Source: Candidatus Hydrogenedentota bacterium
GTDB lineage: Bacteria; Hydrogenedentota; Hydrogenedentia; Hydrogenedentales; JAEUWI01
DNA: 64,000 bases
Direction: 5' to 3'
Assembly (NCBI GenBank): GCA_016182605.1
Contig: JACPGE010000122.1
Span: forward strand, 1 to 64,000
The notes beneath the pieces are model-generated. The model was not told the origin of the DNA. It saw only the letters and a list, made by a program, of their open reading frames with translations, and made no database searches. Shown piece by piece: positions 36,201 through 43,778 of this stretch. Position 1 is the stretch's first letter; each line of letters begins with the position of its first letter. The position numbers were made by a program, and so were the translations under genes.

Positions 36201-39086
36201 GGCGCGGAGATCTTGTCGCGGAACCGCAGTGCTCAAAGCGGGTTGTGGGGCCACGGTATTTCGGGCGATCTGCCGATCGTGCTCATCCGCATCCGCGACC
36301 ATGACAAGCTCGATCTGGTTCGCCAGGTCTTTCAGGCGCATGCCTATTGGCGATTGAAGGGTCTGATCGTGGATCTCGTCATCTGGAATGAAGACGAATC
36401 GGTCTATCGCCAGGATCTCTTCGACACCATCATGGACCTTATCGCGGCGAGCCCGGAGGCGGGCTTCGTGGACAAGCCGGGGGGCGTCTACCTGCGGCGC
36501 GGGGAACACATACCGGAAGTGGATCGGGTCCTGTTGCAGGCGGCGGCCCGGATCGTGCTGGCGGACGATGCGGGGACCCTGCGCGAACAGGTGGAGCTGC
36601 GCCGCCGGCCGGAAGCGGCCGTTCCGCCGCTCAAACCCGTGCGGCGCCTCACCGAGCCCCTCGCGGCCCGGGAGAGCCCCAAACCGGACCTGGCGCACTT
36701 TAATGGACTCGGGGGCTTCACGCACGATGGCAAGGAGTACATTACGCATCTGCGTCCCGGCCTGAACACACCGGCGCCGTGGGTCAATGTGATTGCGAAC
36801 CCGCACTTTGGCACGCTGGTATCGGAGAGCGGCAGCGTGTACACGTGGTCGGAGAACTGTCACGAGTTTCGCATCACACCCTGGAGCAACGATCCCGTCA
36901 GCAATGTGAGCGGCGAAGCCGTGTACCTCCGGGATGAGGAGACCGGACGCGTCTGGTCGCCCACGCCGCAGCCTGCGCGCGGTTCCAAGACCTATTCCGC
37001 GCGCCATGGCTTCGGGTACAGCGTGTTCGAGTATGAAGACGATGGGCTGGCAAGCGTGATGACGGTGTATGTATCGCTCAACGATCCGGTGAAGTTTGTC
37101 CGGCTCCGTGTGGCGAACCGATCGGGGCGTCCGCGCAAGTTAAGCGCGACGGCCTATTGGGAACTCGTGCTGGGCGAGTTGCGTTGCCGGACGCTCATGC
37201 ATGTGGTGACTCGGCTGGATGCGCAGACCGGCGCGATTTTTGCGCACAACGCGTACAGCACGGAGTTTGGCGGGCGTGTCGCGTTTTTCGATACGAGCGA
37301 GTTGATGCATACCGTCACGGGAGATCGCAGTGAGTTCCTTGGCCGGAATGGAATGAGCGCCGATCCGGCCGCGCTGCGCCGAACCCGGCTCTCGGGGCGC
37401 ACTGGGGCCGGCTTCGATCCTTGCGCGGCGATTCAGACGCCGTTTCAGTTGCAGGACGGAGAGGAGAAGGAAGTCGTCTTTGTGATGGGTGCGGCGCAGT
37501 CGGAGGAGGAGGCCCAAGTCATCGTTCAGCGGACGCACGGCGTGGCGCAGGCACAACAGGCGCTAGAGGAGGTCTGGCGGTACTGGGGGCATACGCTGGG
37601 GGCGCTTTTCGTGGAGACGCCCGACACGGCCTTGAACTTCCTGGTGAATGGCTGGCTCCCCTACCAGACGATAGCGTGCCGCCTCTGGGGACGCACGGGA
37701 TTTTATCAGTCGGGGGGCGCATTCGGCTTCCGGGATCAGTTGCAGGACAGCATGGCGCTGGTGCATGCCGCGCCGGATCTTGTCCGGCAGCACCTGTTGC
37801 GCGCGACGGCGCGTCAGTTCCTGGAAGGCGATGTGCAGCATTGGTGGCACGCGCATTCGGGCCGCGGCGTGCGCACGCACTTCTCAGACGATTACCTGTG
37901 GCTGCCCTATACCGTGTGCCGCTACGTGCATGCCACGGGCGACACCGGGGTGCTCGACGAGAAGGTTCCCTACCTCGACGCCCGTACTGTGCGTCCCGAG
38001 GAAGAAGGGTATTACGATCTACCCCTGATTTCGGGCGAGATGGGCACTGTTTACGAACATTGCGAGCGCGCCATCAAGAACGGACTGCGCTTTGGGGATC
38101 ATGGGCTGCCACTCATGGGCTGCGGCGATTGGAACGATGGCATGAATCTCGTGGGCAAGGATGGAAAGGGCGAGAGCGTCTGGCTCGCGTTTTTCCTGTA
38201 TGACGTGTTGACACGCTTTGCAGACCTCGCGCGGCAACACGGTGAGACGGCCTTTGCCGGAACGTGCGAGACCGAGGCCAAGGAACTGCGCCTGCGCATC
38301 GACGCCGGGGCTTGGGATGGAGAGTGGTACCGCCGCGCCTATTTTGACGATGGCGGGCCGCTGGGATCGGCGGAGAATGTGGAGTGTCAGATCGATTCGA
38401 TTGCGCAGAGCTGGTCGGTCCTTTCAGGGGCTGGGGAGCCGGGGCGTGCGCGGCAGGCGATGGAGAGCGTGAACCAGCGGCTGGTGCGCCGCAATGCGCG
38501 GCTGGTGCAGCTCTTCGATCCGCCTTTCGACACGTCCGAACTCGATCCGGGCTATATAAAGGGATACACGCCGGGGGTGCGTGAGAACGGCGGTCAATAC
38601 ACGCACGCCGCGATCTGGGTTGCCATGGCGTTTGCCGCGTTGAAGGATCCGATCCGTGCCTGGGAAATGTTCGCCTTGCTCAATCCGGTGAACCATGCGA
38701 ACACACCGGCGAATACCCAGGTTTATCGAGTCGAACCGTATGTCGTCGCAGCGGATGTGTACAGCGCCACGCCCCACACCGGCCGGGGCGGCTGGACGTG
38801 GTACACGGGATCGTCGTCGTGGATGTACCGGCTCATTACAGAGTCGCTGCTCGGTCTGCACCTGGAAACCGGCCGGTTGATCTTCACGCCGTGCCTTCCT
38901 GCCGATTGGCCCTCCTTCAAGGTGCATTACCGGTACCGCGAGACCTGCTATCACATTACGGTGCGCAATGGCGGCGGCGGGAACACGGTGAATCAGGTGC
39001 GTATAGACGGGAGTGTGCACACGGAGATGACGCTGCCGCTGGTCGACGATCACATAGATCACGAAGTGGAGATCATGCTCGACTGA
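30279..39086 (+). CDS. ndvB: cyclic beta-1,2-glucan synthase-like protein (GT84 + GH94)
   Basis: 2935 residues from the ATG after AGGAGG (a TTG 13 codons earlier is possible); known NdvB/Cgs proteins are about 2800-2900. In order: N-terminal helical region, TM helices near 420-490, the GT84 domain with LDTDTQLPRDAA (about 641) and RHRWVRGDWQ (about 787), TM helices near 830-870 and 960-1010, a glucoamylase-like segment to about 1590 (ASRTSPTNIG, YMAHHQGMS), then two GH94-type beta-sandwich modules (about 1660 and 2180) and a GH94 catalytic barrel with MGCGDWNDGMN (about 2612). In rhizobia and Brucella the enzyme makes cyclic glucans from UDP-glucose and trims them by phosphorolysis. No NdvA exporter lies next to it. 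Confidence 0.9.
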   Translation: MHSRYGSFARTMVRLKHWRPNFRRYTGAAQTPEEQPLRAGLFSVHQLEQHAAAVAGMHQLAGSPGPDKLIARLMENERILLRTYDLLALAVEQDYQITPAAEWLLDNFYVIEEQVLMARRHLPRSYSQALPQLLRGPAEGMPRVYGIAMELISHVDGGVDTVNLDAFVASYQAHTPLLLGELWAIPIMLRLGLLENLRRVAVHLATALNDRDDATRWAERMVQVVEENPSDLVLVLADMARANPPLTSTFVAELMRHLHGQSPHFAFAHSWLEHRIAEQGLTSLQLIQMESHAQAADQISIGNSITSLRYLSATDWRDFVEKHSVVEQILWREPAGIYADMSFATRNSYRSVIESIARHGDLSEAAVARQAIRLTVAAASTQPESREAHVGYYLVDKGREELERISRVRSTPVLFARKMINQHPMYFYAAAILAITMCISGGLLTWAQRGGVPPWMVLLLTAPVLMCALHVSIGAVNWLSTTLIAPRPLPRMDFRNGIPREHRTMVVVPTMLGDAQTVRDLLDRLEIHYAANRDPHLHFALLTDLRDAPQEVMPEDEAQIQQVREGIESLNRKYLHDRADIFFLFHRPRRWNAVDGVWMGHERKRGKLEDFNGLLRGESTDAFSETVGELSLLPQIKYVITLDTDTQLPRDAARDLTGAMAHPLNRPVLDATGRRVVEGHGILQPRVATNLPTASRSWFVRLFASDTGLDPYTRVVSDVYQDLFGEGSFIGKGIYDVDAFRETCMHFPGNTILSHDLLEGVHARSGLLTDVELYEDHPSRYSVDASRRHRWVRGDWQIAGWLLPRVPGRDGTRRSNPLSSLSWWKICDNLRRSLVPPAMVSLLLFAWLLPWGPLAAGVTIFVLLVVAAIPLLSVTAEVGRKPPDLTWGLHLRAFGPALARRLGQFLFTLTFLPHEAYLNLDAIVRTLARMGWTRRKLLEWTTSSDAERKMGNDFKSYARSMRVAPLLAAAGMGVIAIAQPTNLLPGAPLLGLWLISPIAAWYLSRTIVSPPPHLSAEQHLFLKKLARKTWRYFEVFVTEDENWLPPDNFQERPAPKVASRTSPTNIGVALLSNLSAYDFGYGSAAQLLKRSEDTLASLGRLERHRGHFYNWYNTQTLEPLLPLYVSTVDSGNLALHLIILQRGLLNLIDERVIPERLFEGLQDTARVLSDAASAAIASPSLGQLTPQLIAIFEKSDALAALLDDAPRQARAVARLLERVTACAEELASIDCRENESSWWSHALQRGAASHGHDLAHLAPWAMLPAPPERIWNSESPGIQARLDELRDLLEQLDAVPSLRGLAGLEERLLRAIDAALGAPGAAPSTVPREHAAWLADLRTAVVIAARHAGQRILDLEAAAKHCEDFATMDFAFLCEEDRDLMSIGYNISDNRLDSGCYDLLASEARVASYLAIAQGQVGQEHWFALRRMLTTSTGLPALLSWNGSMFEYLMPLLVMPTYENTLLDKTYRAVVQRQIDYGKQLGLPWGISESGYNTQDVHLNYQYRGFGVPGLGLKRGLVEDRVVAPYATMLALMVAPEAACRNLERLSTEGREGAYGLYEAIDYTPSRQPRNADGVTIWSYMAHHQGMSLLSLAYLLHGKPMQRRFESDPTLRATELLLQERIPRRTAPIFPHAIEVGASRVAQGAADEPMRILTDPSVGAPEVHLLSNGRYHVMVSSAGGGYSKWHDLAVTRWREDPTRDHWGAFCYLRDLDTGRFWSVGYQPTLKLSEPYEAVFVQAKAEFRRRDDRIELHTEISVSPEDDIELRRTTITNRSDRPRSIEVTSYAEVVLAPAGQDLTHPSFSNLFVQTELLRNQDAILCTRRPRSATEKPPWLAHLMNVQGDVTGKISFETSRQNFIGRGRSLDHPAAMDGYGRLSDTEGSVLDPVVAIRRTIRLQPHETARVDIVTGVADTRDAVAGLAEKYHDPRLSDRVFELAWTHSQVELRHINATETDAQLYLRLAGALIYASALRRAGAEILSRNRSAQSGLWGHGISGDLPIVLIRIRDHDKLDLVRQVFQAHAYWRLKGLIVDLVIWNEDESVYRQDLFDTIMDLIAASPEAGFVDKPGGVYLRRGEHIPEVDRVLLQAAARIVLADDAGTLREQVELRRRPEAAVPPLKPVRRLTEPLAARESPKPDLAHFNGLGGFTHDGKEYITHLRPGLNTPAPWVNVIANPHFGTLVSESGSVYTWSENCHEFRITPWSNDPVSNVSGEAVYLRDEETGRVWSPTPQPARGSKTYSARHGFGYSVFEYEDDGLASVMTVYVSLNDPVKFVRLRVANRSGRPRKLSATAYWELVLGELRCRTLMHVVTRLDAQTGAIFAHNAYSTEFGGRVAFFDTSELMHTVTGDRSEFLGRNGMSADPAALRRTRLSGRTGAGFDPCAAIQTPFQLQDGEEKEVVFVMGAAQSEEEAQVIVQRTHGVAQAQQALEEVWRYWGHTLGALFVETPDTALNFLVNGWLPYQTIACRLWGRTGFYQSGGAFGFRDQLQDSMALVHAAPDLVRQHLLRATARQFLEGDVQHWWHAHSGRGVRTHFSDDYLWLPYTVCRYVHATGDTGVLDEKVPYLDARTVRPEEEGYYDLPLISGEMGTVYEHCERAIKNGLRFGDHGLPLMGCGDWNDGMNLVGKDGKGESVWLAFFLYDVLTRFADLARQHGETAFAGTCETEAKELRLRIDAGAWDGEWYRRAYFDDGGPLGSAENVECQIDSIAQSWSVLSGAGEPGRARQAMESVNQRLVRRNARLVQLFDPPFDTSELDPGYIKGYTPGVRENGGQYTHAAIWVAMAFAALKDPIRAWEMFALLNPVNHANTPANTQVYRVEPYVVAADVYSATPHTGRGGWTWYTGSSSWMYRLITESLLGLHLETGRLIFTPCLPADWPSFKVHYRYRETCYHITVRNGGGGNTVNQVRIDGSVHTEMTLPLVDDHIDHEVEIMLD

Positions 39087-39137
39087 GGCCTGGCTCCCAA
39101 TGGGTGGCCTGACAGAACACCATACGGGGCGTGCGCC

Positions 39138-40094
39138 TCAGCGTTGGGCCGCGGCGTGCACGAGATAGGCTGCGAGTGGTCCGGCCACGTCGCAGCCGGT
39201 CTTCTCCTCGAAGACGGCAAACATGGGCGAGGGATTGCATTCGAGGAGACATACGCGCCCGGCTGCGCCGCGAATGAGATCGACACCGCTGAAGGGCATC
39301 TGGCAGGTGCGCGCGGCGTGCAGGGCAATCTCCCGCTCTTCAGTCGAGAGCGCCGTGGCACGGACCTCGCCCTCGGCCAGCCGGTAATCGATTTCCGTGG
39401 AGGCGATGCTGGCCGCGGCGACGGCTTTGGCATCGACCACGAAGACCCGCAGCGCCAGCCCCGGCACATATTCTTCAAAGAGCACGGGCGCGTTCCGCAA
39501 AAGTTCCAGGCGCTCTGGCGCTTTGTCTTTGGCTTCGAGCAATCGCACTGCCGCGCCGCCTGCCAGTGGCTTGTAGACGACGTCTCCCACTGCATCGAAG
39601 AATGTCCGGGCGCTGTCTGGATCGTTGGTGGCGATCCAGCGTGGCGTGGGCAGTCCGGCACGGCCCAGCACGGACAACTGCCACGGCTTGCGCCCATGGA
39701 TCGCATTCGCTGCGATGGTGTTGACCATGCGGCAGCCGGTGTCTTCCAGATAGAGCAATACCGGCTCCAGGAGGGCGCGTTTTTCTTCGCACTGCGCCAC
39801 GAGTCCCCTCGGGCGGGCGAGGAGTTCGTCGTGAAAGGACGAGCTCAAGGGGCTCGTTTTCAGTCCGCGCACATAGGCTGCCGCGGGAGGCGCATCGAGC
39901 GGTACGGAGAACCGGGGCCCGCGCGCATCGAAGCTCAGGCTTTCTGTTTGGGGGAAACTGGTCGCGTCCCAAACAGCGAACGGCGCGTCCACCGCTGCCA
40001 GGCAGGCGCCGACCCGCTGTATCTGCGGATCGGCGCCGGAGCCCAACAATACGATGGGATTCGGGGACACGGTTAACTGCCGCCCTTGAAGCAT
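39138..40094 (-). CDS. ATP-grasp graspetide ligase (PsnB-like macrocyclase)
   Basis: 318 residues, the size of graspetide ligases such as PsnB and MdnC. N-terminal domain with SFPQTESLSFD; ATP-grasp core with VVYKPLAGG (K175), FEEYVPG (207-213), DYR at 236-238 (the DxR motif that graspetide ligases use to bind the acidic side chain), and a metal-binding end LLECNPSPMF (E285, N287). It would activate Glu carboxylates of the precursor with ATP and join them to Thr hydroxyls. Its ATG lies inside the 3' end of the precursor gene (22-base overlap); a GTG eight codons later, just after the precursor stop, is an alternative. RimK-like or other peptide ligation cannot be excluded from this gene alone; the adjacent peptide decides it. 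Confidence 0.82.
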   Translation of the reverse strand: MLQGRQLTVSPNPIVLLGSGADPQIQRVGACLAAVDAPFAVWDATSFPQTESLSFDARGPRFSVPLDAPPAAAYVRGLKTSPLSSSFHDELLARPRGLVAQCEEKRALLEPVLLYLEDTGCRMVNTIAANAIHGRKPWQLSVLGRAGLPTPRWIATNDPDSARTFFDAVGDVVYKPLAGGAAVRLLEAKDKAPERLELLRNAPVLFEEYVPGLALRVFVVDAKAVAAASIASTEIDYRLAEGEVRATALSTEEREIALHAARTCQMPFSGVDLIRGAAGRVCLLECNPSPMFAVFEEKTGCDVAGPLAAYLVHAAAQR

Positions 40095-40246
40095 TCCTCA
40101 CCGAGCGCCTGGGTGGTGACGTCACCGTTGCCCGATTCTTCCCCGATGACCAGCGTGGTGGCTTCGCCGAGTTTCGCCAGTTGGGGGGCGTGCTCCAGGT
40201 CTTCGATGAAGAGCCGGGGCTTTGTAATGAGACGGGGTTTTTTCAT
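40073..40246 (-). CDS. graspetide precursor peptide, plesiocin-type, two TTxxxxEE motifs
   Basis: 57 residues, AGGAG eight bases before the ATG. The leader begins MKKPRLITKP and contains RLFIEDLE (11-18), the kind of LFIEDL motif that plesiocin-class ligases bind. The core has two repeats fourteen residues apart: TTLVIGEE (30-37) and TTQALGEE (44-51), both exact TTxxxxEE with Gly before EE, joined by SGNGDV and ending CFKGGS. In plesiocin two Thr of each motif form esters with two Glu, making hairpin-like bicycles, so four esters are expected here. A cysteine follows the second motif. It overlaps the ATP-grasp ligase gene. I see no protease, transporter or second precursor next to it. Confidence 0.85.
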   Translation of the reverse strand: MKKPRLITKPRLFIEDLEHAPQLAKLGEATTLVIGEESGNGDVTTQALGEECFKGGS

Positions 40247-40652
40247 GAGTACGGCTCCTATTGCGTCACAGCAAGACGCATCCGCAGACGATACTCGTGA
40301 GGCGGGTGGGTGTTACACGGTGGGACAGGGGCTGGGGAGATGGGGCGGGCGGGGTGTGCGTGATTGAGTCACGCTTGGCGTCGGGGACAGCCACTTCGCT
40401 CGCGGAACTCGCAGAGATGACAGCCCCCTTGGTGTGTGCCATGTTATTTCCGGGAATGGAACAGCCTCATGGGTGGAGGTGAAAGTTCCCGGGTACGGTC
40501 CCTTGCCGTGGGGGAACTGGACGCTGGGGCGTGGATTGTACGGCGGCAAGGTACAGTCCCCTGGGTTGTGCGCGCGGAGGTGCGGGATCGGGTGTGTTTG
40601 CAGTGCTGGGGTGATCGCTATGGAGATCGGTATTGGGCAATGTTATTGGGGA
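40247..40652. other. intergenic region upstream of the graspetide precursor
   Basis: 406 bases. It holds the GGGACAGCC repeat (40383-40429) and an inverted repeat of CGGGTACGGTCCCTTGCCG (about 40491-40509) with CGGCAAGGTACAGTCCCC (about 40543-40561). No gene is convincing. A weak promoter for the precursor could be TATCGT on the minus strand near 40300, with no good -35. Confidence 0.5.
40383..40429 (-). repeat. GGGGACAGCC...GACAGCCCCCT dispersed repeat, copy 2
   Basis: 47 bases, the inverted copy of 1268-1314 with four transition differences (see that entry). It lies about 140 bases upstream of the graspetide precursor start. Confidence 0.75.
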
Positions 40653-42026
40653 TTATTCCAGGCCGTATTTTTTGATTTTGTATTGGAGGGTGGTGCGTTT
40701 GAGTCCGAGGTGATCGGCGGCTTTGGTCTTGTTCCAGCGGAAGCGATCGAGCGCGCCCTGGATCAGGGCACTCTCCAGGCGGTCCTTGCGATCCTGGAGG
40801 CTGTCACCCAGATCAGCCTCTTGATCCTTGTCCATGGTGTTTTCACTGAGGATCAGTTCGGGCGGCAATTCCGCGCGCGTCACGGACTCGCCTTCAGTGA
40901 GCACGACGGCGCGTTCAATGACGTTTTCCAATTCCCGCACATTGCCGGGCCACGCGTAGTTCATCAGAATGCCGATGACGTCGTCGTCGACTTCGAGGAC
41001 TTCCTTCCCCATTTCCAGACTGAACTTGCGCAGGAAGTGATCCACGAGCAGGGGGATATCGTCGCGGCGCTCGCGCAATGCGGGCACATAGAGCGAGAAG
41101 ACATTCAGACGGTAGTAGAAGTCTTCGCGGAAATCCCCCGCTTCGATGGCTTCTTTGAGGTCGCGGTTGGTCGCCGCGATAATCCGCACATCGACAGGGA
41201 TGACTTCGGTGCCGCCGACGCGTTCGATTTCGCTTTCCTGCAACACGCGCAGCAGCTTGACCTGGGTGCCGGGTTCGATCTCGCCCACCTCATCGAGGAA
41301 GAGGGTGCCGCCGTGCGCCCTTTCGAAGCGGCCGAGCTTGCGCTTGTCGGCGCCGGTGAAGGCGCCTTTTTCGTGGCCGAAGAGTTCGCTCTCCAGCACG
41401 GTGGGCGCGAGCGCGGCGCAGTTCACCGCGACGAAGGGGCCGTCGCGCCGCGTGCTGGCTTCATGCATGGCGCGCGCCACCAACTCCTTCCCCACGCCGC
41501 TCGGGCCGGTGATCATGACGGAACTTTTGGTCTTGGCGATTTTTGTGATCAATTTCAATAACTGGCGCGTCGCCTCGCTGGCGCCGACGAAATGCTGGAC
41601 GGACGGGTGGATCCAGGTTTGGATCTGCTGGCCCTCCAGACGGCGGCGGCGCGTTCGCAGGAGCTTCTCCAGACGCCGTTCCATCTCGGCGACCTGGAAG
41701 GGTTTGGTGATGAAGTCTGCGGCACCGAGGCGCATGGCCTCGACGGCGGTTTCGATGGTGCCGAAAGCGGTGATGACAATCACCTCGCAATCGGAGAGGG
41801 TCGCCTTGGCGGCGCGGAGCACGGCCAGGCCATTTTCCCCGGGCAGATTCAGGTCGGTAATGACGGCGGAGAAGCGGTGTTTCTGGATCTGGATGATGGC
41901 CTCTTCGGCCGAATCCGCGGTAACGACCTCCAGCCCCAAGTCCACGAAAGCAGACTCAAGTAAGTGGCGCATGCTGGGTTTGTCGTCGACAACCAGGATG
42001 CGATCTGTTTCGGGCTGAACTTCCAC
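40653..42026 (-). CDS. NtrC-family sigma54-dependent response regulator
   Basis: 457 residues from the GTG that has GAGAG six bases upstream; a GTG 16 codons earlier lacks one. Receiver with VVDDKPS, ITDLNLPGENG (acceptor Asp), VITAFGT and TKPFQVAEM; AAA+ domain with GPSGVGKE (Walker A), GAFTGA (sigma54 contact loop), GTLFLDEVGEIE (Walker B) and a C-terminal Fis-type HTH (WNKTKAADHLGLKRTTLQYKIKK). It activates sigma54 promoters when phosphorylated. No histidine kinase partner is adjacent; the nearest is the sensor at 22.5 kb. Confidence 0.95.
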   Translation of the reverse strand: MEVQPETDRILVVDDKPSMRHLLESAFVDLGLEVVTADSAEEAIIQIQKHRFSAVITDLNLPGENGLAVLRAAKATLSDCEVIVITAFGTIETAVEAMRLGAADFITKPFQVAEMERRLEKLLRTRRRRLEGQQIQTWIHPSVQHFVGASEATRQLLKLITKIAKTKSSVMITGPSGVGKELVARAMHEASTRRDGPFVAVNCAALAPTVLESELFGHEKGAFTGADKRKLGRFERAHGGTLFLDEVGEIEPGTQVKLLRVLQESEIERVGGTEVIPVDVRIIAATNRDLKEAIEAGDFREDFYYRLNVFSLYVPALRERRDDIPLLVDHFLRKFSLEMGKEVLEVDDDVIGILMNYAWPGNVRELENVIERAVVLTEGESVTRAELPPELILSENTMDKDQEADLGDSLQDRKDRLESALIQGALDRFRWNKTKAADHLGLKRTTLQYKIKKYGLE

Positions 42027-42064
42027 AACTATCTCTCTTTGCCGCAAGGGGATAACGCGAAGCA

Positions 42065-42094
42065 ACTGTACCACGGGATCAAAAAACCAATCAA
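42065..42094 (-). promoter_or_regulatory. possible promoter of the NtrC-type regulator
   Basis: TTGATT (42094-42089), 18-base spacer, TACAGT (42070-42065) on the minus strand, about 40 bases before the GTG start. AT-rich context. Confidence 0.35.
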
Positions 42095-42200
42095 GGAATA
42101 ACGGTTTTTTTCATTTTGAAAGCACCACGAAAATACCGAATACAGAACTTTATGCGTTTTGGGTGCAAAACCCGGAAGCGGATGTGGGCCCCGAGTGACG

Positions 42201-42241
42201 TTGCCGGGTGGAAGCGCTCAAGGCCGAGTGCAACCCGGCAA
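42201..42241 (-). terminator. hairpin after the zinc-ribbon gene
   Basis: TTGCCGGGT and ACCCGGCAA pair as 9-bp arms around a 23-base loop, about 80 bases after the stop of the minus-strand zinc-ribbon gene. No T run follows, so termination is uncertain. Confidence 0.35.
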
Positions 42242-42317
42242 TCCCAGGGAGGAGCAGCGCGCAAAGACGCAAGGCCGTTATTCGAAATCTGACGGGTAGT
42301 GCTACGGAGAACACAGA

Positions 42318-42713
42318 TCATTCCTCTTCCTTAAAGAGATCCTCCAGGGACTTGGGCCGCGATTCCGTACTTGCGCCGCCGGAGAAGAGGCTGTCGAGCG
42401 AGTTGGGCGGTCCAGGGGTGGGGTCTGCACCGAGCAAGGCTTCGAGGCTGCTTCGTGCCGCCTGTTGTTGCGCGTCTTCCTGGCCGCCAGGTTTGGTGAT
42501 GCGGAACTCGAATTCGTCGCAGTAGTTCATTCCCCGGCGGTCGCCCACCCATTCGGTGTTGGGGATGTAGCACTGGTTGTGCAGGCTGGGCCGGTGGTGA
42601 CGGCAGTTCAGGCAACAGTGGAGGTAGGCATCGCAGGCCGGGCAGGAATCCTTGGGGGCCGGTTTGGGCTTGCCGGCGTCCCAGGGGGTATGGCAGTTGT
42701 GGCATAAGCGCAT
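42318..42713 (-). CDS. small zinc-ribbon protein, unknown
   Basis: 131 residues. The first 70 hold many metal-binding cysteines: MRLCHNCHTPW, CPACDAYLHCCLNCRHH, NQCYIPNTEWVGDRRG and MNYCDEF. The remainder is a low-complexity acidic tail with two similar segments, NSLDSLFSGG and KSLEDLFKEEE. A zinc-ribbon head with a repeated short linear motif suggests an adaptor or RNA/protein-binding protein. I do not recognise a named family. It precedes the Tat-exported cupin gene on the opposite strand. Confidence 0.65.
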   Translation of the reverse strand: MRLCHNCHTPWDAGKPKPAPKDSCPACDAYLHCCLNCRHHRPSLHNQCYIPNTEWVGDRRGMNYCDEFEFRITKPGGQEDAQQQAARSSLEALLGADPTPGPPNSLDSLFSGGASTESRPKSLEDLFKEEE

Positions 42714-42893
42714 GGTGCATGACTTTCGATGCGGGCACCGCGCGTGGCGATCAAGAAGCTGGACGTTCACGCGGTAAACGTTTAGAATGCCTCTGTAATT
42801 ATAGATAGACAGCCGAGTACGGTTCAATGCCTCCGTGCAAGGCGGGCTGTGCATCCCTCCTGAAAAGATTCTACCCTGAAGGGACACCCTGTC

Positions 42894-43685
42894 ATGAGTG
42901 CAGTCAACGGCGTGCCGCAAGACGAGAAGCGCCCCACGCTGAGCCGGCGCGAATTCACGAGCGGTATGGCGAGTTCGGTGCTGGTCTACGGCCTGCTTGA
43001 AATGCTGTGGAGCCGCGGGCTCTTTGCGGATGCGGTCAAGCCGATCGTCAACCAGTGGTTCCACGAGCTGTACACCACGGGCCAGGATCTTTACGGGCAG
43101 AAGCTCAAGGATACGGAGTTTCAGGCGAAGCTGGAGGAGCTGCTCCGCAGGGCTGACCTTCAGGAACTTGTGAAGTTTGTGGACCTCGACAAGATCGCGA
43201 GCACGGCCAAGCTGCCGCAAACGGGCGCGCTGAGCACCTCCTTCGACCTCGCGCAGGTCGAGGGGCTGCCGGCGGAACTCAACTTTGGCCGGCAGATCTT
43301 CTGCATGGGCAAGAGCCGCGCCGTGGTGCCGCATGGACACGAGAACATGGTGACCGGATTCATCGTGCTCAAGGGCAGCTTTCATGGGCGCCACTATGAT
43401 CGCCTGGAGTCTCATGCCGATCACTACATCATCCGTCCCACGATCGACGATACCTTTGGCGCGGGCGGCGTGTCGACCATATCGGATCACAAGGACAACG
43501 TGCATTGGTTTCAGTGCGATTCCGAAACGGGTTTCATCTTCAACGCGCACTTCATGGATTATGATCCGACAATTTCCGAGCCGTCTGGCCGGCTCTATCT
43601 CGACCCGGATGGGGAGAAGCTGGCGGGGGGCCTGATCAAGGCGCCGAAGATGGATTGGGACTCCTCCCACGCGAAGTATGGTTGA
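42894..43685 (+). CDS. Tat-exported cupin-like protein
   Basis: 263 residues. A twin-arginine signal (LSRREFTSGMASSVLVYG) lies at about 16-33, meaning folded export. The C-terminal half has a cupin-like metal motif: VVPHGHENM, GSFHGRHYD and later SDHKDNVHWF, giving several histidines for iron or another metal. Sequence between is helical. The substrate is unknown. ATG with GGGACACC upstream; strong Shine-Dalgarno absent. The neighbours (zinc-ribbon, Trm112, ferredoxin) do not give a pathway. Confidence 0.65.
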   Translation: MSAVNGVPQDEKRPTLSRREFTSGMASSVLVYGLLEMLWSRGLFADAVKPIVNQWFHELYTTGQDLYGQKLKDTEFQAKLEELLRRADLQELVKFVDLDKIASTAKLPQTGALSTSFDLAQVEGLPAELNFGRQIFCMGKSRAVVPHGHENMVTGFIVLKGSFHGRHYDRLESHADHYIIRPTIDDTFGAGGVSTISDHKDNVHWFQCDSETGFIFNAHFMDYDPTISEPSGRLYLDPDGEKLAGGLIKAPKMDWDSSHAKYG

Positions 43686-43778
43686 GCCCCGGCGGGCATA
43701 GCCCCGCTCCCGAAGCTGGAACTCGCCCGCCCGGAATCGCTACACTACGGCTCCATTCATCTGCAAGAAAGGCCCAGC

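Noticed and set aside
39138-40094. ATP-grasp protein as ribosomal S6 modification (RimK) or glutathione-type ligase.
   Set aside because: The overlap with a TTxxxxEE peptide, the DYR motif and the size favour a graspetide ligase; a RimK context (ribosomal genes) is missing.
42027-42110. Sigma54 promoter upstream of the NtrC-type gene.
   Set aside because: TGGTAC...TTGC is present, but the distance between the two parts is two bases instead of about five; the sigma70-like boxes fit better.
42714-43670. Long open minus-strand frame opposite the Tat/cupin gene, continuous with the zinc-ribbon gene.
   Set aside because: The plus-strand frame has a Tat signal and a histidine motif, and the minus-strand peptide has no domain. 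The zinc-ribbon family resemblance begins only at MRLCHNC.
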